This document shows positions 23,701 through 29,819 of a DNA stretch of 29,819 nt, one piece after another. This DNA is from Ruminococcaceae bacterium UBA1734. GTDB taxonomy: Bacteria; Bacillota; Clostridia; Oscillospirales; Acutalibacteraceae. Below the pieces are notes generated by a model. That model made no database searches and was not told the origin of the DNA. It saw only the letters and a program-made list of their open reading frames with translations. Positions within the stretch are counted from its first letter, which is position 1, and every line of letters begins with the position of its first letter. The stretch lies in NCBI GenBank assembly GCA_002315765.1, contig DCIE01000048.1:1-29819 (forward strand). The letters are read 5' to 3'. A program made the translations under genes and the position numbers.

Positions 23701-25265
23701 ACATAAGTTTTTCCTTCTTTTACCTTAAAAGGATGGCCGATTTTCGGATAAGATTGGTGTGGTAATATATGAAGTGATGACTTACCGCTTTTAGCTTCAT
23801 CGGACAAAGAAAAATATGTTGAATAGCCCCATAGTGTTTCCCAACCGTCAAAACCATTTTCAAAATCACCGTTTTCAAGCAACAATTGGGGGGCATCATC
23901 AAAGGACTCCGCTAAATACAAGTCATCTATCAGTGTGGAATTTACATCGCTTGAAGATTGAAATGCAATCCAAACCGAAGAACAATCTCCGCTGTTAAAT
24001 GTTTTTGAAACCTGCTCCCATTTTCCTTCATCGGAAATTTTTCCGCCATTAATATACCCGTCCTCATTATTGTTAACAACGGGTGTTTTTTCACCGTCAC
24101 ATACTGACCATTGAGAACCATTACCGTATTTATGTGAAAAAGAAATAACATATTTTTTGTTTTTATTTACCGTTATTTTTTTATAAATTTTTCCGTAAAG
24201 TTTTTGAGGTAGATTAAGAGAATTAGTGCCGCTATTTGAAATTGATGAAATTGTAGGAGCTTTTTGATTATAACCCCAACCGGAATCAATTCCGCTTTCA
24301 AAACTCGGATTAGAAATCAAATTATTACTGTCATCCACATAAATTTTTACATCATCAATACAAAGTGTTCCGTTATTTCCAAGAAAAAATACTATCCGAA
24401 CGGTATCGTTTGAACCAGTGCTGAAAGTGATTTTTTCATTCTTCCAACTGTTTGTGCTAATAAATGTTTCCTTTTCAGAAATCATTGAAGGTGATTCAAA
24501 AGAACTGTCATTGGTAATAATACCATACCAAGCATTTGTTCCTCCGCCTTTATAATCAAACGAAAAATTGTATTTTGTTTTTTTATTTACACTTATATCT
24601 GTATATATGCCGCTATTATCTCCTGATGATAAATCCGCAAAAACATAACCTGTTTTGGAATTCTTTGTTGAAATATTAGCCGGAGTGAGCAAACTTATAC
24701 TATTCCAATTATCAAGTCCGCTTTCAAAGGAAGGGTTATCAACGATATTTCCGATTTTTGAAGTAGAAACCGTAATAGCATCAATATCCATTCCGAATCC
24801 ACGAATACCGAACTTGAATGTATCGGTATCGCCTGAATTGAAATAAAAATAACTGTATGTCCAATCTGACACAGCCTTTATTTCGGCTCTTTCAAAAATA
24901 GCAGAGCCTTTCATAACGGCAAACATATCGGCAATAGGATCACTGCTTTTACCTGTTTCGTCCAAGACTGGATTTCTATACCAAAATTCAACTTTATAAG
25001 AAGTATTCTTTAATAGTTTAAATTCATTTGAAAGTTTTCTTGTTGTTTTGTTTTCTGAAGAAACAACAACATATTCACCTTCAAATGCATCTGTTTTTTT
25101 CGTTCTACCCTTACTATCGTCCCAAAGGGCGGCAGTTTCAAAACCGCCGCCAGTAATTAGATTATTATTCTCTGCTTCAGCAAATATATTTGATATCTCT
25201 ATAATTGAAAAAACAGAAAAAATCAAAACAAAGACTAATAATAAAGATATTATTCTTTTATTCAT
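20742..25265 (-). CDS. Membrane-anchored multi-CBM protein with dockerin and cohesin-like domain
   Basis: The 1507-residue protein has a signal peptide (to about residue 30). About seven carbohydrate-binding modules of the CBM4/9 type follow, starting near 35, 172, 315, 460, 615, 780 and 973. Most open with a motif like NPSFESG and end with an acidic-hydrophobic strand such as IDDVKIY. After a small beta domain (1130-1222) comes a complete dockerin (1225-1283; loops DVNGDGLVDDDD and DYDVNGIVNIYD). A cohesin-like beta-sandwich spans about 1284-1404 (ILNFDSKMLEFGEL, LKATFTVG). The tail has an acidic Tyr-rich linker, a basic patch, a membrane helix (1474-1498) and RKKKKKK. It should stand in the membrane with its modules outside and hold polysaccharide. 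No catalytic domain is seen. GAGG lies 13 bases before the ATG, rather far. Confidence 0.8.
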   Translation of the reverse strand: MNKRIISLLLVFVLIFSVFSIIEISNIFAEAENNNLITGGGFETAALWDDSKGRTKKTDAFEGEYVVVSSENKTTRKLSNEFKLLKNTSYKVEFWYRNPVLDETGKSSDPIADMFAVMKGSAIFERAEIKAVSDWTYSYFYFNSGDTDTFKFGIRGFGMDIDAITVSTSKIGNIVDNPSFESGLDNWNSISLLTPANISTKNSKTGYVFADLSSGDNSGIYTDISVNKKTKYNFSFDYKGGGTNAWYGIITNDSSFESPSMISEKETFISTNSWKNEKITFSTGSNDTVRIVFFLGNNGTLCIDDVKIYVDDSNNLISNPSFESGIDSGWGYNQKAPTISSISNSGTNSLNLPQKLYGKIYKKITVNKNKKYVISFSHKYGNGSQWSVCDGEKTPVVNNNEDGYINGGKISDEGKWEQVSKTFNSGDCSSVWIAFQSSSDVNSTLIDDLYLAESFDDAPQLLLENGDFENGFDGWETLWGYSTYFSLSDEAKSGKSSLHILPHQSYPKIGHPFKVKEGKTYVLLFNYKGNCQWSDWAVSCGGDTKEKRLAVATDAPTFITGGKLTENTNDWLTMRSEPFTATEDGMYYANFQTNGNSALSVYIDNVIVLECADDSLILNGSFSGTMAPWDYDNEKSNIILKDNSVLLRDGQHEKLSQRINVDINTKYLLSFTYKGKVPKDISAVAVSPSVSFNDNCRLKKILMNTDTEKTVEFAFDSGDNTSLYLIFQTMPGSEYYISNVKVSRYSGSLPIANSVKNAYFLGNFGKGSTNNYPYITDASHNLIKNSSFESDTDISSGSAANMLSENATIDNSTPAFDGEKSLKFVAGSDETSTDFKLPVQKKKTYWMTLFVKATQYSGNSSFISFGVSEPDNGDFLIFENPNTESNRPYTVSTQMVPASFDGEWHLTTFKFETNDVDNLFFKIRGTNATVYIDKMYLFEDGYGYQYKSPIEKLSNVTITNEKPKNLDVNSQNNNLFDNYDLDSLSEFWSNESGFVYGDSLSAIDSRHSIQGNALYYSPSKKSPYKCYYIKWIDVKPNTEYTFSAKYCIEKKGNGYIGLLSGYKSDINSESENAIHPSLIKKFAYGKDEFDENCNWQNIAVSFNSNDRNRIGLAIFDGGGKAYFDDLRLFETVNGKKLVEKQDNFPKNLVFNNKDYNISGGCINGINSGTKLSAVINLLKNSRYIRAFDTEGNEITDFTKNSATGIELRLMDGPTIKDRATIIVKGDVNGDGLVDDDDIVAVVRSLSKEKILKGIYETAADYDVNGIVNIYDVMHKSEKYKVSGIKPIIKGPKELSIGGKMTINLSLNGTNNYACNGILNFDSKMLEFGELQPLDKNTVLSYTLSDSQIIFAAYNKNGFDKNVLKATFTVGEITKYSDAAVSISDFFATDGKCLFEGEDYIFVPGRNNSAAKKSDDEYEYEYEYYELPSDDNYSDANQYEDYEEFTEGNKRIVKKIITKRRKKKNADNYQDDSSIIWIIVVVAAGVLFVGGSTVFIILFRKKKKKKVD
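20992..21025. repeat. Six-base tandem repeat inside the acidic linker
   Basis: TCATAT is repeated about four times and encodes the EYEYEYEY part of the linker near residue 1415-1425 of the 1507-residue protein. The unit is two codons, so changes in copy number would lengthen or shorten the linker without changing frame. Confidence 0.6.
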
Positions 25266-25283
25266 AAAAAAGTATTTACCTCA

Positions 25284-27419
25284 TTACCTTGTTTCGGTTA
25301 TCTGGAAATCGTCCAAATAGAATTTTGTTGCATCATTCTTTAAACTTTGAATGCAAATTCGAACTTTGCCGCTTGAAGGACAGGTGAATTTGAATGTGCA
25401 TTGATGCCACTCATTGTCATTGGTTACTCCGACAGAACCGTAACCGCCACAGGAAGTATCGGCTGTTCCGTCTTTAACGCAAACATTAATTGAACCTGCC
25501 GCATTCTTAAACCAATATGATAGATTATACATTGTTCCCGGAGTGAGTTCTAAATTATATGCCCATTTTGCACCATAATCACGATTTGTACCTATTCCGT
25601 TTGCATAATCAGCATGGAGTGAATAACTTCCGGTTCTTGCTGTTGCAGTACTGAATTCTCCTATTGGAGAGCCCCATGCAGCATCATACCAACCGTTACT
25701 GTTTGCGGCACTCTTATTTCCGTTCAATGAACCCGCTTCAAAGGAATCACTGAAAATCACCGTTGGAACAAAAAGTTCAAACTCATTACTTGGATCTGAA
25801 ACAACCTCAGAACTATCATTTAGAATTGCAGTAACTCGATAACTATATGTTTGCTCGGCAACCATTGTATTATCTGTATATTTAATAATACCATTATCAA
25901 GCATTGCATCATTAAAATTAATGTTTTCATTTACAACAAACCAATCCGTTCCGTTTGTAGTTCTCTCAAGTTTGAAATGATTAACATTTTTTCCACCGAC
26001 AAAATAGATATCCTTAGAACCGTTACAATATAGAATAACCGGTTTATAATTGTAATTTGTAATGCCCTTATATTCATTTTTCAAATCAGTAATATTATAA
26101 CATAAGTCGGTTACAAAGGGACGGAAAGCCTCATAATCATCGCAATTATCCGAATTAAAGAAGCAGCGTTTTCCACCTGCCTCATTATTCCAGTTATAGT
26201 AGAACGCACCTATATATCCGCCGTCAATTGCATTTTCAAGGAATTTAATGAGTGTTTGTTTTTGCTTTTCATCGGTTATTGAATTTGAATCTTCACTAGT
26301 GTTATATTCGCCCAAATATGAAGGCTTGGTAATATAACGAGTAGTTAAATCTGCAATTGTGCCGGAGGAAGAATATTCGTTTCTACCAATAACATCTACT
26401 CTTAAATCGTTATATTTTGAAGAATTATTTTCCCAACCCACATCTTCAACTGTTGTAAGAATATTCGGCATATCTTCTTTTACGGTATCACTCATTCCGT
26501 TAATTAGCTTACACATATTTTCCCATGTTGTGCCGAAATATGTAGTGTGCAGCATACCATTTGACGGGTCGTTTACGGCATTGGTTCCGTTTTCAACGGT
26601 AAGGTCAATCATAGGAATAATATCTTGATAATTTTTAAGTATTTCACATGTCGGTGCAATAACATTATTAAGGAATGCCGTTCTTGCCGCCTCATCATAA
26701 TAGTATCTAAAGAATTTATAATACTTTTGCTGAACAGATAAGCCGTTCGAAGCTTGACCATAGTTGCTTGCATAACCGTGAACTAAAAGCGTTGGAACAA
26801 AATCTATTCCAACCTTGCGACAACTATTCAAAAATGCAGTAAGATTGGTAACATAACTTGCATTTATTCCGGTCGCCAAACCATTTTCATCATAGGAAAT
26901 ACCTCCACCATCGTGGGTAATCCATACTGAAACGGCATTATATCCTAAAGCCTTCATATTATAAAGACTTCTCTCAACATATCCGGCACGATAAACTGAT
27001 TTGTAACCTGTGATTTCGTTATCACCAAAAGATGTTGTTCCCTCAGACCAGTTTCCGAACCAATCCCAGTCCATACCATAGATGAAACCGTCTTCAGCTA
27101 AAATTCGTTCATATTCATTTTTATATTTAGTATCTCCTATTTTAAAAACAAATTCGCCATTATTGACAGTAGTCCCATGTGCTAACGGAATCTGTTGTGT
27201 AGAATTTGCCGTCAATGGTGTGGAATTTGCTGTTAACGGCGCAGAATTTTTATCTAATTGCACAGATTTTATTGTAGAAACACTATCACCGCTATCAATA
27301 TTATTTGAATTCATTTTTTCGTTTGATATTTCAGCAAGAACGGTGTTAAGTAACAAGAAACAAATTAAAACACAAATTGATATAACCTTAATAATTTTTG
27401 ATTTTTTTGAATTCTCCAT
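25284..27419 (-). CDS. Secreted clan GH-A type glycoside hydrolase with FN3 and CBM
   Basis: I chose the ATG at 27419 (711 residues): GGAGG is eight bases upstream. An in-frame GTG sits directly before it. After the signal peptide (LLLNTVLAE) comes a short linker with a seven-residue repeat, then a TIM barrel (about 85-450). The first strand reads FIYGMDWDW. Likely catalytic acids are Glu276 in IDLTVENG (strand 4) and Glu371 in YLGEYN (strand 7), with an aromatic strand 8 (FYYNWNN). This is the layout of clan GH-A families such as GH5. A fibronectin III-like domain (about 455-550) and a C-terminal carbohydrate-binding module (about 555-711) follow. It is probably the extracellular endo-acting enzyme of the locus, perhaps a mannanase or glucanase; family and substrate are not certain. 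Confidence 0.7.
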   Translation of the reverse strand: MENSKKSKIIKVISICVLICFLLLNTVLAEISNEKMNSNNIDSGDSVSTIKSVQLDKNSAPLTANSTPLTANSTQQIPLAHGTTVNNGEFVFKIGDTKYKNEYERILAEDGFIYGMDWDWFGNWSEGTTSFGDNEITGYKSVYRAGYVERSLYNMKALGYNAVSVWITHDGGGISYDENGLATGINASYVTNLTAFLNSCRKVGIDFVPTLLVHGYASNYGQASNGLSVQQKYYKFFRYYYDEAARTAFLNNVIAPTCEILKNYQDIIPMIDLTVENGTNAVNDPSNGMLHTTYFGTTWENMCKLINGMSDTVKEDMPNILTTVEDVGWENNSSKYNDLRVDVIGRNEYSSSGTIADLTTRYITKPSYLGEYNTSEDSNSITDEKQKQTLIKFLENAIDGGYIGAFYYNWNNEAGGKRCFFNSDNCDDYEAFRPFVTDLCYNITDLKNEYKGITNYNYKPVILYCNGSKDIYFVGGKNVNHFKLERTTNGTDWFVVNENINFNDAMLDNGIIKYTDNTMVAEQTYSYRVTAILNDSSEVVSDPSNEFELFVPTVIFSDSFEAGSLNGNKSAANSNGWYDAAWGSPIGEFSTATARTGSYSLHADYANGIGTNRDYGAKWAYNLELTPGTMYNLSYWFKNAAGSINVCVKDGTADTSCGGYGSVGVTNDNEWHQCTFKFTCPSSGKVRICIQSLKNDATKFYLDDFQITETR
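27198..27249. repeat. 21-base tandem repeat in the linker of the GH-A enzyme
   Basis: Two copies and part of a third of a 21-base unit encode (A/T)PLTANS in the linker behind the signal peptide. The copies differ by several silent or conservative changes, so the duplication is not recent. The unit keeps the reading frame. Confidence 0.65.
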
Positions 27420-27437
27420 CACTGCATCCTCCTTTTA

Positions 27438-28958
27438 TCAACCAAATTCAGAATAAATTTTCTTAATATTTCCGGAAATAACAGATGACCATTTATCCAT
27501 AACACTGTTAACATTTGACTTTCCGGAACTTGCTGCCTGGTATTGATAGTTTGACCACTTATAGTCACCGCCGTAATTAATAACGCCTTCAGAAACCTTA
27601 AATACTTTGGGTTGTTTCCATAACCAATCGCAAAATGCTGCAGCAGAATCATTAATCCATAAATTATATCCTGCCTCATCATATTTTGGATTCATCCAAT
27701 ATTCAAGTGCATAAGCAGCAGCTTCCGTATTCTTTGCACCTACCGGGAACCCCCATAATTGCGCATCGCATGGAACGATTGTTTTTGATGTTTCACATGG
27801 AAGCGGTGCATAACCTAATGTAAACGAGTTGTTTTCGTATCTCTCTCCAGATTGCAACGCCCATGTTTCTTCAACCATCATAGCCGATTTACCATTCATA
27901 AATCCATCACGATTTAAACCGAAATCTGCAATTTTATATTGACCTTCAAGAGTTAAATCATTTAACCATTTATAAGCATCTCTATAAGTTTGATTTGAAG
28001 TGTTATTTGTAAGTTTTCCGTTAACAATAGAAACAGCATCTTGACCGCAAGTCTGAGCAAGCCTGAAACCTTGATATTCGGCAGTCAACGCAGTGACGCC
28101 TGATTTCTTTTGGATTTCCTGACTCGTTTTTACAAAAGAGTCCCAATTCCAAGTTCCGTTTTGCCACTGTGTATGCGGGTCGGTTACACCATATTTCTTG
28201 AACAAATCAGAATTATACATCAAAAGTCCCATTGTAATATGAGTTGTTCCTTTAAATATAGCTCCATAATACTTACTGTTCCATTTAAGGAGATTCATTG
28301 AATCTAAATCGTAAACATCTTTATCATATTTTAGATTTCCGGCCGAAAGTGGTTGAAAATAATTTTGCATTATAGCCGAAGGATAATTTTCAACCTTAAT
28401 ACAAGCAATTTCCGGACTATTTCCCTGTGCTTTTAAAGCAGATAATTTTTGCATATAACTATCACTTTTTGCATAAATCCAATTAATTTTGATGCCTGTT
28501 TTTTGGGTAAACACTTCCATTTTTTTCTTTTCAAATTCAAGTGTCGGCCACCAAGTTAGAATTGTAACAGTCGTACCTGACAATTTTTTAGGAACTTCGT
28601 CAAGGAACGATGTTTTTGCATTTTTATCAATGGTATATTCTCTTTTGATATTGCTGTCATCATAAGTTTCTGCAACAGACTGACCTTTTGTTTTTTTCTT
28701 TGCTTTTGTTTTTTTCGCAGTTGAGGTTTGTGAGTCATCACTTGTATTTCCGTCTGTTACCTTTTTTTGGCCTTTTATAACTTCACCGTTGTCGCCTTCT
28801 TCGACAACAACCTCAGATGTAACGGTTTCCCATTCATCTTCATCATTACTGTAATCAACATTATTATTTGTTGATTTACAACCGGCTATCGGAACAATGA
28901 TGCACATGCACAATAATAACGCTAATATGTTCTTAGTTTTTTTAAATACAATACTCAT
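27438..28958 (-). CDS. Sugar ABC importer solute-binding lipoprotein
   Basis: I chose the ATG at 28958 because GAGAGG lies about eight bases upstream; an ATG six codons earlier overlaps that signal. The 506-residue protein has a lipobox IAGC (Cys27), then an acidic and Lys-rich linker (about 30-100), then a family 1 solute-binding fold. Landmarks are VTILTWWPTLEFEKKKMEVF, IKINWIYA, YNSDLFKKYGV and AAYALEYWM. It should be anchored outside the membrane and deliver oligosaccharides to one of the permease pairs. The second pair (10790/9809) has no binding protein next to it and is a candidate partner. The gene begins four bases behind the dockerin gene. Confidence 0.94.
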   Translation of the reverse strand: MSIVFKKTKNILALLLCMCIIVPIAGCKSTNNNVDYSNDEDEWETVTSEVVVEEGDNGEVIKGQKKVTDGNTSDDSQTSTAKKTKAKKKTKGQSVAETYDDSNIKREYTIDKNAKTSFLDEVPKKLSGTTVTILTWWPTLEFEKKKMEVFTQKTGIKINWIYAKSDSYMQKLSALKAQGNSPEIACIKVENYPSAIMQNYFQPLSAGNLKYDKDVYDLDSMNLLKWNSKYYGAIFKGTTHITMGLLMYNSDLFKKYGVTDPHTQWQNGTWNWDSFVKTSQEIQKKSGVTALTAEYQGFRLAQTCGQDAVSIVNGKLTNNTSNQTYRDAYKWLNDLTLEGQYKIADFGLNRDGFMNGKSAMMVEETWALQSGERYENNSFTLGYAPLPCETSKTIVPCDAQLWGFPVGAKNTEAAAYALEYWMNPKYDEAGYNLWINDSAAAFCDWLWKQPKVFKVSEGVINYGGDYKWSNYQYQAASSGKSNVNSVMDKWSSVISGNIKKIYSEFG

Positions 28959-28962
28959 ATTA

Positions 28963-29819
28963 TTACCTCTCAACAACTTTACCTAAAAGCACATCAACTA
29001 ATATTGATAAATCAAGTGCGTCGTTTTTACCATTATCATCAAAATCACAGTCATAAATAGCTTTTTTGTAAATAATTCCCGATATATATTTTTTATACTG
29101 AACTATATCAATAAGGTTAACCTGTCGGTCTCCGTTAACATCACCAAAAGTAAATGTTTCAATTTGAATAGGTGAAGTCATTTCACTCTCATTAAATACT
29201 TCAGTAGAAGAAGACTTAACTGCAAAATAATAATTAGTTCCGTCTGAAAGACCTGAAATGATATTTTCATTTTGCCATGTGAAGTTTTTGCCGTCAGTTG
29301 AATATCCATATATGGCACCATAAATTTCTTTAAACTTAACCCTATTTGAATATTTACAAATCATCTTTAATGTGATATCAGGAGCAACAGCGTTTATTTT
29401 TGCTTCAACGGGTTTTAATGAAGCATCTTTCAAATAATATGTTCCGGCTCTGTATGATGTATGATCGTCAACCCAACCGGCAAAATCATTTGCAAAAGCA
29501 AGATTAAGCCAATATCCTGCGGGAATTGTTTCGGTTGGAGTAAATGTGAATGTAACCTTATTGTCTTCATTGGTTGGAACAGTTACTTCGCCCAAATTCA
29601 CAAGAACCGAAGAACCGAATTTGTCGGTAATAGGCTGAACCTTTGTAGTATCCCAGCCACTTACTTCACCTTGTCTCGGTTGACTTGAATAGGCTAATAA
29701 CAAATTATCTACACCGGCACCGTTTGAATAAAATCCGGTTGTAAAGGAATAAGGAATACCGGCAGCCAAAGCAAAGTCAAGCTGATAACTTGTGATGTTA
29801 TAAGATATATACTGCGAAG
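28963..29819 (-). CDS. Dockerin-bearing secreted protein, 5' end outside the window
   Basis: The reading frame is open through the right edge, so the start and signal peptide are missing; about 285 C-terminal residues are visible. The first part is a beta-sandwich resembling the repeats of the 762-residue dockerin protein (GIPYSFTTGFYSNGAGVDN corresponds to its GKTYKFDIGFYSENS). A fibronectin III-like domain follows. The C-terminal type I dockerin has two calcium loops (DVNGDRQVNLID and DFDDNGKNDALD) and ends in VLLGKVVER. It is a paralogue of the protein at 5344-7632 and probably also docks at the cell surface. Its stop lies four bases before the start of the binding-protein gene, so the operon continues to the right. 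Confidence 0.85.
   Translation of the reverse strand, partial: SQYISYNITSYQLDFALAAGIPYSFTTGFYSNGAGVDNLLLAYSSQPRQGEVSGWDTTKVQPITDKFGSSVLVNLGEVTVPTNEDNKVTFTFTPTETIPAGYWLNLAFANDFAGWVDDHTSYRAGTYYLKDASLKPVEAKINAVAPDITLKMICKYSNRVKFKEIYGAIYGYSTDGKNFTWQNENIISGLSDGTNYYFAVKSSSTEVFNESEMTSPIQIETFTFGDVNGDRQVNLIDIVQYKKYISGIIYKKAIYDCDFDDNGKNDALDLSILVDVLLGKVVER

Noticed and set aside
27198..27249. Possible CRISPR-like repeat
   Set aside because: The 21-base units are directly adjacent, have no spacers, and code for a protein linker.
27082..27456. Plus-strand open frame of 124 codons
   Set aside because: It mirrors the signal peptide, linker repeat and first barrel strand of the GH-A enzyme; the repeat makes it look longer than chance.

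Overview
The window looks like chromosomal DNA of a low-GC Gram-positive, fibre-degrading anaerobe of the class Clostridia, most plausibly a gut or rumen Ruminococcus-type lineage. This rests on strong GGAGG ribosome binding sites, three type I dockerins, Gram-positive lipoproteins, sugar ABC importers encoded without their ATPase, and a glycoside phosphorylase closely resembling the mannosylglucose phosphorylases known from Ruminococcus and Bacteroides. The species is an inference.

Positions 1-2000 are a scarred border. A gene running leftwards starts at 48 and leaves the window after 16 codons. Several hairpin terminators follow, then a 45-base 3' half of a tRNA-Pro(GGG) gene with encoded CCA and its own terminator. 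The 5' half of that tRNA is missing and replaced by DNA of element-end character, as expected at the attachment site of an integrated element. Beyond it lie a degraded gene of unknown function, a row of small hairpins, and a pseudogene of an SGNH/GDSL esterase that was once the last gene of the operon.

Positions 1990-29819 form one long, tightly packed operon on the minus strand, read from right to left; its promoter lies beyond the right edge. In order of transcription it encodes: a truncated dockerin protein; a lipoprotein sugar-binding protein; a secreted clan GH-A type glycoside hydrolase with a carbohydrate-binding module; a 1507-residue membrane-anchored protein with about seven carbohydrate-binding modules, a dockerin and a cohesin-like domain; a 936-residue secreted fusion of lectin-like domains and a sugar-binding protein; a first permease pair; an NHL/TPR/Yip1 membrane protein; a DUF5696 lipoprotein; a second permease pair; an intracellular GH3 beta-glycosidase; a second dockerin protein; an AraC regulator; a GH130 4-O-beta-mannosyl-glucose phosphorylase; an intracellular GH28-like protein; and the dead esterase.

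Together these suggest capture of a beta-mannan or glucomannan type polysaccharide at the cell surface, limited extracellular cutting, import of oligosaccharides by one or two ABC importers powered by an ATPase encoded elsewhere, and cytoplasmic breakdown by GH130, GH3 and the GH28-like protein. The most novel aspects are the surface-anchored dockerin/cohesin-like protein with dockerin partners in the same operon, and the uncharacterised DUF5696 plus NHL/Yip1 pair placed between two permease pairs.
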